Notes under the pieces: model-generated
Databases searched by the model: none
Seen by the model: the letters and a program-made list of their open reading frames with translations, nothing else
What the model was told of the DNA's origin: nothing
Shown here: positions 1 through 11,065 of the stretch, piece after piece
Layout of the letters: every line of letters begins with the position of its first letter
Numbering within the stretch: the stretch's first letter is position 1
Assembly (NCBI RefSeq): GCF_027943255.1
Contig: NC_072893.1
Location: forward strand, 56,390,001-56,454,000
Length of the DNA stretch: 64,000 nt
DNA from: Anastrepha obliqua
Lineage: Eukaryota; Arthropoda; Insecta; Diptera; Tephritidae
Direction of reading: 5' to 3'
Translations under genes and position numbers: made by a program

Positions 1-391
1 CAGAAGTCTGAGGCATCTCATTGGACATTGTAAACAATATTTTGACTGAGGGGTTGGGTTTCAAAAAGCTGTGTGCGCAATGGGTGCCGCATTCCGCATT
101 CGCTAACGATGGCACACATTCGACTGCGACTTTCTCAGCCACATTTAGAACGTTTTCGAAAGGATAACGTGGAGTTTGTGCATTGATTCATCACTACAAA
201 TGAGACTTAGGTCGTTTATCACCATGATCCTAAATCAAAGCAGGGGGCTAAGAAGTGATGTAAACCTGATCCTTCGGCTCCGAAGCGAGTTCGTGTGCAG
301 AAATCGGCCAAGAAGGTGTTTCGGTCAGTCTTCAACGAATCAATTTTTTGGGATGCGAACGGAATTTTTTGTATGGAATACTTAAAAACTA
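1..391 (+). pseudogene. Old mariner transposase remnant, 5' part (window-truncated)
   Basis: Degenerate mariner-family transposase remnant, read in shifting frames. Around 45-100 it reads like the linker before the catalytic domain (a 'FKKLCAQWVP'-type stretch). Around 150-200 it reads 'RKDNVEFVH' then 'FITTNE', corresponding to the segment around the first catalytic Asp. At 255-390 it reads 'PSAPKRVRVQKSAKK' then 'VFNESIFWDANGIF' and 'MEYLKT', the conserved strand region between the first and second catalytic residues. It stops at the TA at 390-391, where the mariner at 392-1670 is inserted, and the rest continues at 1671. Several frame breaks make it non-functional. Its 5' end lies outside the window. 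Family assignment is from motif resemblance only. Confidence 0.72.
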
Positions 392-1670
392 ATAGGACTA
401 TGTTTAAGTTCGTGCGGTTTTTTTTCGAAATTTGAAACTTTATTGACGTAAAATGGTTACAAATTTAATATTCAAAGTATTGTCCATCGCTTACTACTAC
501 TTTTTCCCATCTTTCTGGCAATTCACGGATTCCCTTTGTGAAAAATTCGGTCGGTTTTGCCGCAATCCACGAATCGATCCATTTTTTGACTTCATCGTAA
601 TTACGGAAGTGCTGGTCAGCCAGGCCATGTTGCATCGATCGGAAGAGATAGTAATCGGATGGCGCAAGGTCTGGACTATACAGCGGGTGGGGTAGGACAT
701 CCCATTTGAGCGTTTCTAAGTATGTTTTGACCACTTGTGCAACATGTGGCCGAGCATTGTCATGTTGCAAAATAACTTTGTCGTGTCTATCGGCGTATTG
801 CGGCCGTTTTTCTCGCAGTGCTCGGCTCAAACGCATCAATTGTCGTCGGTAGACATCCCCCGTAATCGTTTCATTCGGTTTCAGTAGCTCATAATACACA
901 ACACCCAGCTGGTCCCACCAGATACACAGCATAACCTTCAGGCCATGAATATTCTGCGCCGACGTCGATGTTGGCCAGGGTATCCATACGTTGCCCGACG
1001 TTTTGGATTGTCGTAATGGACCCACTTTTCATCGCCAGTCACAATTCGATGCAAAAAACCCTTTCTTTTGTGCCGTTGAAGCAGTTGTTCGCATGCCATA
1101 AAACGGCGTTCAACGTCTCTTGGCTTCAATTCATACGGCACCCAATGGCCTACCTTTCGGATCATTCCCATGGCTTTTAAACGTTTGGAAATGGTTGATT
1201 GATCAGCTCCCAAAGTTTTTGCAACCTCTTCTTGCGTTTGAGCCGGATCTTGATCGAGCAATTCCTCCAATTCGGTATCCATGAACTTTGGCGGCGCACC
1301 CTCGCGTTCTTCGTCTTCCAAGCCAAAATCACCACTTTTAAAGCGTGCAAACCACTTCTGGCACGTTCGCTCAGCTAGAGCATGCTCACCATAAACTTCC
1401 ACCAAGATACGATGACTTTCGGCTGCTTTTTTCTTCATATTAAAATAATGAAGAAGAATTCCCCGCAAAAACACATTATTTGGCACGAAATTCGACATTT
1501 TCAAGTGTGGTAAAAATATTGTTGTTTACGCTTCAAATAAAAAACTTATACTGACGTTTGTGCCTTACGACAGTAGCTCTCCAATGAATGTTTGGAAATG
1601 TGGATCGATGGAATAATAATCAAGTTACGCCATCTGTTGTAAAACCGCACGAACTTATCGATAGACCTAT
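392..1670 (-). mobile_element. Mauritiana-type mariner, copy 1 (1279 bp)
   Basis: Complete DNA transposon in minus orientation, flanked by the TA duplication at 390-391 and 1671-1672. Imperfect terminal inverted repeats of about 30 bp begin ATAGGAC and include TAAGTTCGTGCGGTTTT at the 392 end; the 1670 end is the complement with a few changes (GATAGACCTAT). Nearly identical along its length to the copy at 39104-40377. It sits inside an older mariner remnant. Confidence 0.93.
465..1498 (-). pseudogene. Mariner transposase with one 7-bp deletion
   Basis: Transposase of the mariner at 392-1670; it would cut and paste the element at TA sites. The start chosen is the ATG at 1498 (reads MSNFVPNN), which matches the usual mariner N-terminus. 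The N-terminal half runs through the helix-turn-helix region, the WVPYEL linker motif and the first catalytic Asp (VTGDEKW). The frame breaks near 973, where seven bases present in the 39-kb copy are missing. The C-terminal half then continues in another frame to the stop at 465, with the second Asp in QHDNARPH and the third in APSDYYLF, spaced D,D34D. All catalytic residues are present, so this deletion is the only obvious inactivating lesion. The two copies differ by few residues (for example I/V, A/V and L/P). Confidence 0.93.
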
Positions 1671-1672
1671 TA

Positions 1673-2047
1673 GTAAAACAATAAATTTTAAGTATTATTG
1701 TAAAAAATCATGAAAACAGACCCAGTTTGCAAAAGAAAAAAAAAATACATTTCACACAGGAGCATTTTGACAATCGTTCAAATCCATGAATTAAAGTTCG
1801 AATTGTTGAAGTATCCACCATATTTGGCTCCTAGGGACTTCTGTTTGTTTCGAGACCTAAGAAATTCATTCGTGGAAAGCGTTGTTCATCAAACGATGAG
1901 GTCATAACAGCTGTGCTGCCAGACCATCACTTCAGAGATGGAATTCATAAATTCGAATCTCGTCAGAACAAATGTTTTGATGTTCGGGAAGACTATACTG
2001 GTATAATAAAGTATATTTCAAACAATGAAATTGTGTTCTTCTTATAG
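1673..2047 (+). pseudogene. Old mariner transposase remnant, 3' part
   Basis: Continuation of the remnant at 1-391 on the far side of the inserted mariner. Removing the insertion and one TA joins codons reading MEYLKT to SKTINFKYYC in the same frame, which fits the mariner pattern at this place. Further on are 'HELKFELLKYPPYLAPRDFCLF', carrying the third catalytic Asp region, and at about 1940-2047 'GIHKFES', 'NKCFDVREDY', the usual mariner C-terminus. Frame breaks are present, and no 3' inverted repeat was recognised. Confidence 0.75.
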
Positions 2048-2060
2048 AACCGCAAAACTT

Positions 2061-2950
2061 ATTGAACAACATAGTATATGTGAAAATATACCTCATTTAA
2101 ATAATCACCAGGAGGACGGATATAGGTAAAATCCGTCAAACAGTCGATTAATGAATGCTGCAAATCGCCTAATTGTTGAGAATGTCGAGATATTGGATTT
2201 CGATATTGAAGATTAAAGGTTGGTTCTTTAGTAACACTTCGCGCTACAGCAGCCAGCAACGATTTTCTCAATAGAAAATCAAATCAAATTTTCGGTCTGC
2301 CAGTCTGTCTGCCTTTCTCTATACTCTATACTTGTCACTAACCTTTGAATTGCCGACTAATTTGGACAATTATTTCGACCAAAAGAATCACGAATTTTCC
2401 AAATATTTTTGTTCTTAAAGATCGAGCATTTTTACAAAAGTTTCAATAATTCTAAGACGTTCTTCTATCTCGTAAAAGTATACAAATGTCAAAGATTACG
2501 CAAAACAGGTACCGCCTAGGAATTATTCACCACTGATATCTAGGCGCCACTTTTAAAAAATCCTTTATTATAAATGGAAAAGATTTTCTGGCTTGATAAA
2601 GGTGATCACTTGGAGGATCGCTTTGCATCACTAACTCCAGCTTCAATGCTAACTAAGTAAAGAATCTACCCCTGATCAAATCATGACTCTTTCAGCAAAA
2701 CATAATTTCCTTTTTTTTTTTGTTTTGTTAAATCCATTTTAACATTCAGTATTACATTTAATTTAATTTTTTAAAAGATGACGTATACGAACTCCCAATA
2801 GAGTTCCGCAACATAAAACAAAAATTTGCAAAACATATTATTCTTATTATCGACGAAAAGAACGCCGTTTAATTTTATAAGCATACAAAACTTTAATTTT
2901 CTCAAAATTGGAAATCTAGGCCGCACTTTTTATAAAGCAATATTGAGGCG
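2061..2950. other. No recognisable gene or element
   Basis: AT-rich unique-looking DNA with frequent stops on both strands. No transposase, RT or tandem structure was seen. Confidence 0.6.
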
Positions 2951-2951
2951 T

Positions 2952-3478
2952 TTTCCAAACGCAAATTTTTGCCATTCTTACAATCACAGAATGGATAATT
3001 GAGAGGGGATGGAGCAGGAAACAAATCGGAGTCTTTAGCGACAGTCAGGCTGCACCGAAGTCCCTAGAGAACGTAAAGTAAGCCTAAAAGAATGTTCAAG
3101 AATGTAAGAAGAAGCTCAATTCTCTCGCAAGACAAAACAGGCTTATACTTATATGGGTTCCAGGACCCCGAGGTATTCATGGAAATGGAATTGCCGATGA
3201 ACTGGTCAAATGGGGATCAGCGGTTACCCCACAGGGAGTAGACCCAATAATCGGAATCATTTCAACAGGAATCATGAATAGGATCAGCGATTATGTATGC
3301 AATTTACATAAAGAGTGATGGTCCAGTCTAGAACGCTGTAGAGCTGCAAAGTGTCTGGTGACAAGCCCGAACGGAAAACTGTCGAACTTTCTACTAAAAC
3401 TTAGAAGAAAAGATGTTCGGTTGCTGGGCGGTATTATCACAGGACAAAACCCATGGGGAATATCACTGAGGGGACTCG
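2952..3478 (+). pseudogene. RNase H domain remnant of a non-LTR retrotransposon
   Basis: One frame, interrupted by only a few stops, runs from about 3031 and matches the RNase H and C-terminal region of I/R1/LOA-type retrotransposons. It contains 'VFSDSQAAPKSLE' (catalytic Asp strand), 'LILIWVPGPRGIHGNGIADEL' (the WVPGHxGxxGNExAD motif, with the His replaced by Pro) and then 'LLKLRRKDVRLLGGIITGQN', the segment that precedes the C-terminal zinc-binding motif. The zinc motif itself is missing, and sequence similarity stops at about 3478. It is an old, inactive fragment, and the exact clade cannot be settled by eye. Confidence 0.75.
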
Positions 3479-3479
3479 A

Positions 3480-4325
3480 TTTGTATGGAATTTTTTTTTT
3501 TCTTTCGAAACATTTATTTTTTGGAAACTTTTCTGTAATTTTTGCTTATTTCTTTAATTATTTGCTGAGACAACACATAGTAATTCCTAATAGCATCTCC
3601 ATAGCTTTTCTAGTTATATACATACGTACAGCGCACCTCCTTACGACCCAGATTTATACAAGGTGTGGTTACTAGAGTAGCTGACTTGTTTTTTTTTTGC
3701 TTCCTTGCGATTTGATAGTCGAAATGGCTTGCTTCTTTGTTGCTATTTCATCTGCTTGTTTACATTCTGCTTGAAATTTTGACAATCAAACCACCAAATT
3801 TCAAAAAAACAAAATTCGTGTAAATGTTGTTGGTGTTCTAGTAACTTCACCTTGCATAGACTTGCCTTGCATCATCGCTTTACCTTAACCGACTACAAAT
3901 TTTTACCTGTAATTCTCCGCATTTATTCAATTTCCTTACCGATTTGAATATTTATGGCATTCGACAGCATACATACATAAATTTTAAGATTCCGAAATGC
4001 CCAACACTTTCAAGGCTGAATACAAAAACTTTGCGCTCAAATGTTTCCTACTGCTAATTTGGTGTGTAAGCTTTTTTCTCAGTTATTGATCGAAGTAAAT
4101 TGCGTTTAGCTAACAAATATGTATTCCAAATAATTTAAACATATTTTGAATTGCTGCTAAAATGCTTATTTACATGTGCAAATACATACACTTGCGTTCA
4201 CAATAATAGCAGAGCAAAGTTTTCACTATTTATGCATTTTTTATTGAATTTTTTATTCTGAGTTTTTCTATTTTTTTTTTTTTATTTTAATTTTTAATAA
4301 ATTTGTGTCATTTATACTACAACAT
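3480..4325. other. No recognisable gene
   Basis: T-rich, with short poly-T runs and no supported coding sequence. It leads into the tandem array that starts near 4330. Confidence 0.55.
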
Positions 4326-4329
4326 TTAA

Positions 4330-5740
4330 CTAAAAGTTTCAAACTTTGTACAATATTTTTAAAAATTCCAAAAAAATGTCTCGAAACTTAAAACTAAAAA
4401 AACACAAAAAGAAATCTGGGTATACAATGAGGGAGCAGATAAAATTTTAGTATAATATTGTGACAGCTCAAAGAGGCTCCAACTTCGCTGTGATTTTTGA
4501 TAATTTTTTTTTCGTCCATATATCAAATTTTTTTTAAGAGTCTGAATTGAATTGAAATTTACATGACGAGTTTTATTTAATTTCGTACAAAATTTCAAAC
4601 TTTTAATTATATGGTTTTTGGTGTATTAAAACCCATATTTTTATTAAAAAAAATTTAAATACAAAAAATTCAATAGACTATGAAACTGCATATCTGAATT
4701 TTTCTAAAAATTCTGAAAAAAATTGAATTTTATTTTTAATTTCGTACAAAGTTTGAAGCTTTAAACTATAAGGTGTTTGTATCAAAAACTATATTTGAAA
4801 AAAAAAAGTTTTGAAAAAAAAATCCAATAGGCTATATCTGCATACTCGAAATTTTTCTTAAGATTCTGAAGAAAAAAGTTTTGAATTTTTTTTTTTTAAT
4901 TTCGTATACAAAGTTTGCAAATTTAAATTATATGGCTTATGTTCCATTAAAAATTATATTTTTATAAAAACAAAACAAAAATTTAAATTAAATAATAAAT
5001 TGCAATAGGCTATAAATGCATAACCGAAATTTTTCTTAAGATTCTGAAGAAAAAAGGTTCGAAATTTTTATAAGATTTTTAAAGTGGTAAAATGTTTGAA
5101 ACTTTGAATAATATGGTTTTTGTTGCATTAAAAACTATATTTTTATGAAAAAAAATTTTAAATTAAGAAAATTCAATAGGTTAGAACTGCATACCTGAAA
5201 ATTTTCTTCAGATTCTGAAAAAAAAGGTTTGAAGTTTGTATGAAGAGTTTGGTTTTTTATTTTGTTGTTTGATTTCGTACGAAATTTGAAACTTTAAATT
5301 ATTATATGGTTTTTTTTGTATTAAAAACTATATTTTTATAAAAAAAAATTTAAATTAAAAAAATTCAATAGGGTAGAATTGCATACCTGAAAATTTTCTT
5401 AAGATTCTGAAAAAAAGTTAGAAGTTTTTATCAAGAGTTTTTTTTTGATTTCGTACAAAATTTTAAACTTTACATCATACATTTTTTGTTGTATTAAAAA
5501 CTATATTTTTATAAAAAAAAATTTAATAAAAAAGCTTCAATTGAATATAACTGCATACCCGAAATTTTTCTTAAGTTTTTGAAAAAAAAAGTTTAAAATT
5601 TTTATGAAGAGTTGGTTTTTAATTTCATACAAAGTTAGAAACCTTAAATCATATGTTTTTTGTTGCATTAAGAACTAAATCTTTATAAAACCAATTTTTT
5701 TTTTTAATAATTAAATACTCAAAACTTTTCAATATGTCGC
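4330..5740. repeat. AT-rich tandem array, ~175-bp monomers
   Basis: About seven to eight diverged monomers. A marker (CAATAG followed by a ..CTGCATAcC segment) recurs near 4671, 4825, 5003, 5174, 5366, 5538 and 5730, so spacing is about 154-192 bp. Each monomer also carries 'TTTCGTACAAA.TTTGAAACTTTAAA', a 'TATATGGTTTTTGTTGCATTAAAAACTATATTTTTAT' type block (written here only as a pattern) and 'TTCTTAAGATTCTGAAAAAAA'. The pattern resembles a satellite or the internal repeats of a larger element. Confidence 0.8.
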
Positions 5741-6590
5741 ACTGCTTTTGTTCTGAACACAGGTGTATACGTATATATATTTCATTAACGTTCACAAAAT
5801 TTAACACATCACATACACACACACACGCATACATCTGAAACTGCCATTATATTGTCTTAATGATCCATTTCTGTACAGCGAGTGGCCAATGATTTTGTCT
5901 TTATGAGCATTTTATTCCTTTCTTGGTTATAATTCACACTTCAGTTGCCACCGCATTAAAAGCAATCACAAATTTAATATCCCTGTATGTGTGTATTTGT
6001 CTGAGAAAATTTATATTTCATTGCTCCATAAATTGCAAGCAAATTCCTTGGTAATTTTGCATAAATGCACAGTTAAGAGACACATGAATAAATTTATTTT
6101 ATTCTCTTAGTGCTCGGAAGCAGCGAGCACCTGAGTGATATAGAACAAAATTCTAAATAGTTGTATATACTCTTGACTGGCAAATAGTAAGAAATAGGAT
6201 AGGCCATACAGCGTTTGAAACTTGAGCTACAACATTGGGATACATTAAAAATAAATTTAAAGAATGGACAATAGTAAGGAAACTATGAGCAAGAAATAAT
6301 AGCATAGAGACCCGAAGAATTTTCCACCTCCTTCTATACTCAGCATAATACGCATACACCTGTACTCTTCTCCCCGGAAGCAGAATTGGCGACGTATGAT
6401 CCTGTTCGAGTTTTAGCTTATCCTCCGATTTGTGGCATGAATCTCACACACTTTGATACCGCCTTCAAAACTTGTTCATTACAAAACTCAACTCGGAGCT
6501 ATGCCATTGTTTGACGGATGCGATAGCTATTAGTAAAACAAATTGTATAATTCCACGTTTCATGCCGTGGCAGCCAAGTGGTGGCTGAAT
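5741..6590. other. No recognisable gene; short CA repeat
   Basis: Contains a (CA)n tract around 5810-5830. Otherwise nothing identifiable, and frames are short and composition-driven. Confidence 0.5.
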
Positions 6591-6599
6591 TTCATTTGC

Positions 6600-7591
6600 A
6601 TTTGCCACTTCGTGATGAAATAGATCAAATAAATAATCATTGACCGTTTTGATAACTTAATGTGGATCACTACCTGGGAAGAGAAAACCCGTCTACAGCC
6701 ATCCAGTGCTGTGGATTTAGTGGAGGAGAAAAAAGGGATCTAGGCTGGAGAATTTCTTCAAGTCATTTGCACAGAAAATGGTCCACATTCTCTTTCTCTG
6801 CAGGATCCCCACAGCTTCTGCAATGGGGGTTGTACGGAATACCAAGCTTCTCCGCATGACTACCGATCACCCAGTGACCAGTGAACACCGCAATGAGTTT
6901 GGAAATTGAATGGCGGGGGATTCCCATCACCTTAAGCGTTCTGTTTCTATCGCATTGAGGCCATAGTGTTTTCGAAATAGCGCACGATGAGACAGACCTC
7001 CATCTGTCTTGAGCTTTTATTTTAAAAAGAAATTGTGTAGTTTCCCTTTAACAACGGCCAAGGGGACACCGATGTCTGAGAAGGGGACAGTTTAAACCGG
7101 TTCTGTCGACCCATTCCTGGCATACTCATCGACAATTTCATTTCCCTCTATATTCCTGTGCCCAGGAACCCTGATAAGGGAAATGTTTCCTGCACGTTCG
7201 AGACGTTTGAGTTCCTTCTTACAGGAATTCACCAGAAGAGAACTGCAATACGTCAACGACAGGGCCTTGATCGCAGCTTGACTATTGAAACAAAAAATGT
7301 ATCCCTCCCATCCGGAAGCATTTTGCGTGCTTGCAGGATCGCGAAGACGTCTGCTTGAAAAGCGCTGCTTGTTTCCGGCAGTTTTTAGGAGACCGAAATT
7401 CTGGCTGATTTAGAGTAAACCCCCGCTCCCACTCCAAACTCCATCTTGGATCCGTCAGTGAAAACAGAGGTATATATATCCGTGCCGACTCTCCTCTCTT
7501 TCCAATCTTGCCTGCTCGGAAAGATAGCCCTAGCACAACCCTCAAAGCACAGTTTGTGGATGGAGAGATCAAAATCACGGTAGTCACACAC
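6600..7591 (-). pseudogene. I/R1-type non-LTR fragment: RNase H to zinc motif
   Basis: Read on the minus strand from about 7591. It starts with 'CDYRDFDLSIHKLCFEGCARAIFPSRQDW', a region just upstream of RNase H, then 'VFTDGSKMEFGVGAGVYS', the first catalytic strand of RNase H. It runs through degraded RNase H sequence to a zinc-binding C-terminal motif near 6770-6820 (LQKLWGSCRERE...CGPFSV in one frame; CRSCGDPAEKENVDHFLC read across a frameshift). Multiple frameshifts and stops make it inactive. It directly adjoins a second fragment (7603-8031) that encodes the later part of the same domain, so the two are in reversed relative order. Confidence 0.72.
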
Positions 7592-7602
7592 TCATCATTC
7601 GG

Positions 7603-8031
7603 CTACGGTGACCGTCCATGCATACCGCACGTACAATCTCCGATATAGGCACCCACAAAATTTGACACCTGAAACTTTGCTAAGCTTAGAAGCTCCATCG
7701 AATACCACTTATCAACACGTGGCCAGAAGAATCTCTTCGCCGCACAAGTTTGGATGCTTGTCCAACGCTCACTGAGTTGACGCGAAGCGCAATTTTCCAG
7801 GAGCAGACCACAAGCATTCAACGGGATCCCGATTATTTTTTTATTTCGCGGGGAAACCACCTCACAGATATTCTTTACAGCTAACTCATCCACCCAGTAA
7901 TTTTCTGCAGTGTCACAGTGACCAGATACCCAGACAGCCACTTGCCTGTCGGAGTCGATATTTACTTCTCTGATAGTGATTGCACAAGTAAGCAGCCAGT
8001 CAGCTGTTTCTTCGCTTGAAACACACTGCAC
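7603..8031 (-). pseudogene. I/R1-type non-LTR fragment: end of RNase H
   Basis: An uninterrupted minus-strand frame of about 142 codons. It contains 'RQVAVWVSGHCDTAENYWVDELA', matching the last RNase H motif (WVPGHxxxxGNExADELA), then 'IGIPLNACGLLLENCASRQLSERW', 'FWPRVDKWYSMELLSLAKFQVSNFVGAYIGDCTCGMHGRSP'-type spacer seen between RNase H and the C-terminal zinc motif (quoted only in part). The frame ends at 7603 before the zinc motif. No real start codon is expected because this is an internal piece of an ORF2-like polyprotein. Confidence 0.75.
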
Positions 8032-8213
8032 TGGTTCGGTAACCTAACTTGAGTTTGATGTGGAGCTCTGCGCAGAATACTCCTACCTCAAACCTTTCTT
8101 CGAGCCAAATTATGAGCCTTCATTGAAAAGATTCAGCGTACCCTTTCTCCAAATACTGTACACGGCCTATTTACCACTACTAAGCACTATAATTTATCAT
8201 TTCTTTCAATAGT

Positions 8214-9140
8214 TAGGTGGCAACGCCATACACAAATAAGTTTAATTAAATTTTCATCAATTATTTTTAATACATTTGGTTTAATACTCTAAGTTTTGTA
8301 TTTTGTATTCTGTTGTATTCTTCAATATAAATTTTTTTTTAATAGATGGCAACGCCTTTTAAAAATGTTTAACGATTAAAGCCAACTTTACCCTTGCATT
8401 GACATGTGCGTATTTTGTTTTCACAATTAATATATTATTTCGATAAACAATTCCTTAATTTCCAAACAAAAAATAGGTGGCAACATCATCTTAGTTTGCG
8501 TGATAGCCACATCTTAATGCTTAATTCATCTTCACTAATATTTAAAATAAGCACTTTAAGCGTCAGGTAGCAATGCCATGCACAAATAAGTTTTCTTAGT
8601 TCACAAAAGAACAAAACAAAGGTGGCCAGTTAGAGATATTTATTGAATGATTTTTTTTTTGAAAATTCATTCATTTAATACTTAAAACTTAATATAAAAC
8701 AGGAGTATTCAATAAATTAGGTACTCTTTTTATAATAAAATTCCGGTGGCAACGCTACCGCAAACAATTTTTTTTGGCACAGATTTTTCTTAAAAATATT
8801 TTCCTTGTTACACGTGCTGCACAGTTGACGAGTACGCCTTTTCTTAATAAATTACTTTTTTTTATTCCAAACAGGTGGCCACATCCTGCTAAAGTAGGTA
8901 TTACATACAAACCATCTTTGATCCTTAAGCTTGCCAACGGTGTAAAAAATGTACAAATTGGGAGTTGCTTATGTTAAAAAATGTTCTACATTTTTACATG
9001 GTGGCGCAAAATTAATCCTCTAAACTTCGGTTGTGAACAATTGTTTGCGAAATAAAAGAACTGATTTTGAGTGCTGGGTATAAGAGCTGTCTACTTCACA
9101 TGTCTCAAATAGGGTTGACGCACGTCGCCATTTGCAAAGA
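8214..9140. repeat. Degenerate ~128-bp array with GGTGGCAAC core
   Basis: A core reading (A/C)GGTGGCAACGCC or close variants recurs near 8214, 8343 (ATGGCAACGCC), 8474, 8566 (GTAGCAATGCC), 8623 (GGTGGCCAG), 8743, 8872 (GGTGGCCAC) and 8999 (GGTGGCGCA). Most spacings are 121-130 bp. Sequence just before the core is also shared in places (TTCCAAACA...GG). Two units share GCCATACACAAATAAGTTT / GCCATGCACAAATAAGTTT. The rest of each unit has diverged strongly. No coding capacity. Confidence 0.65.
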
Positions 9141-11063
9141 TTATTAATCTTCCGATCGGGTGATTAATTGTGCGCCACCTTGTATTTTACCATGTACATG
9201 TATATGTGTGAAAAGTTATAGGCACATAGAAAATATTTTGCTCTTAGCGAAGTCCTAAACAAAAATATTGCTAAAGAATGAAATCTCACATTTCGATTGA
9301 AAAAAATACAGTAAAGCCCATGATTTTTTACGCGCCCGAATTTCATTCACCGCAACTGCGCATATACTGATTTCAATAAAACATAATAGAATGCAATTAT
9401 TACAATAAGTGCAAGGCAGTGCTTTCCAAATTCATCATAACTATTCACTACAATCAATTGACAGCGACAACATTCACATGATGGAGGCAATGAATGATCA
9501 ACAAAAAGCAGAAATCTCATAAGTTAAATGAATAAATAATTGCAAGAGGGTCACTTAAAACAATAAATGGAATATTTTTCCGCCCGGAAGACATTTCATT
9601 GCCATATCGGCAGAGGAGTATTAGAACATTTAGAAAACAAATGCACACAATTACAAAAATTAATAAATGTACACATACATACACACAATGCATTTGTACA
9701 TGTAAATATATGCAAGGCATTGAAATTGATAGCTTCCTGCTTGCGCAGCAGAGTAACAGTGAATATTTCTAAATATTTTGGGGAGTGTTGGGCGAAGTGT
9801 GCGCCAGCAATCAGAGAAAGTCGCAAAGGAAACGCAAGCAATGATTGTAATCTGTGCTAGATCAGCAACAGAATGCATTAACATCAAACAGAAAGTTGAG
9901 AAAAAATTGCAGAAACACAAAAATAAGCAAACACGCACGCCCTAAAAACACTCCCTGGCGAGAGCATTAGGTTAGCGCTTAGTAGGGAAGAAGCAAAGAA
10001 AAGGCAAAGAAAACCCAAAGTCAAAAAACAAGCAGAAGATGCTAAGAAATACCCAATCGCAATTACACTCGCACACTATCAGCAAAGCATCGCGCACTGA
10101 AGCCACGACAGAGAAATAAAATTAAATTAAATCACAAAAGTGAAAAGCAGAAGGTACGAGCGCCCATCAGGAAGTGAACATTTGACATGCACAAACGCAC
10201 ACGCACGCACTGTATGTATACGCTTGTATCCGTCATTAACTACACCGTTTGTGGCATTTGCGCATGCGCAACACGCCTTAAAAATGTTTTGATGGCGGCA
10301 ACATGGAGTGGTACGTATCAAATCGAGCGCAAGCCTGCTAAGTTGAAGGGCAAGCGGAGCAGCAGAGTTGATTTTCTTCATTGGCGTGGAATGGCGTATT
10401 TGCAAAAATAAAAACAGAAAAACGCAAAACAACAAAAACAAATAATAAGACAAAAAACACATAAAAAACGGAAAAAATACGCTGCAATCATCTGAACTAC
10501 AACAACAACTCCCAACGACAGCAAGCGACATCACAGTGTAAGTCATCAGCAATCAAGCGTGCCATCACCTGCCGCACCCAGGTCGCTCAACGTAGCTCCA
10601 TTAAAGCGCAAGCAGTGTGCACAGTGTGCCGCATTAGCAAAATAAGTAAATTATTATGAACAAAAGGCTTTAGTGGAGCAACAAATAATGAAGAAATATA
10701 GCTATGCCTTACAGCCTTTTTTCTGGCTATGAGATTTGACATTTGCCCGCTGGAAATGATGCGACATTAGCAAGCAATCACTGAAACCGCAAACCGCAAA
10801 GTCCCCGCAATCTACACCAAACACTTCTGCTTGTTGTTGCTGCGCAAATGTTAACCACAGCGACTCACAACGCAATGCATACATACATATGTGTATATGT
10901 ATATATATTATTAGATGTATGTAAATCCGCAGGAAGCAGAAAGCTTTTGAGCTCTGATGAAGCAAAACAAAACAAAAATCAAACAAAATCTTTTAGGTAT
11001 CCACACAACTCCAGCTCAACTTTGATACCGCGGAATTTGAAATATTTGGCGAAACTTTATAGA
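9141..11063. other. No recognisable gene; CAA/CACA-rich unique DNA
   Basis: Less AT-rich than the arrays, with CAACAA tracts (10430-10510) and TACATACA-type repeats (9660-9700, 10880-10920). Open frames on both strands overlap and look like low-complexity artefacts. The composition is like fly intronic or upstream regulatory DNA, but no specific site can be supported. Confidence 0.5.
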
Positions 11064-11065
11064 TA

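Noticed and set aside
4200..5740. Possible CRISPR-like array because of spaced repeats
   Set aside because: Repeats are long, diverged and AT-rich with no constant short repeat or unique spacers. The sequence is eukaryotic.
10127..10552. 141-codon minus-strand frame
   Set aside because: Runs through CAA/AAAC-rich DNA with an overlapping sense frame. Cys/Phe/Leu-rich, no motif.
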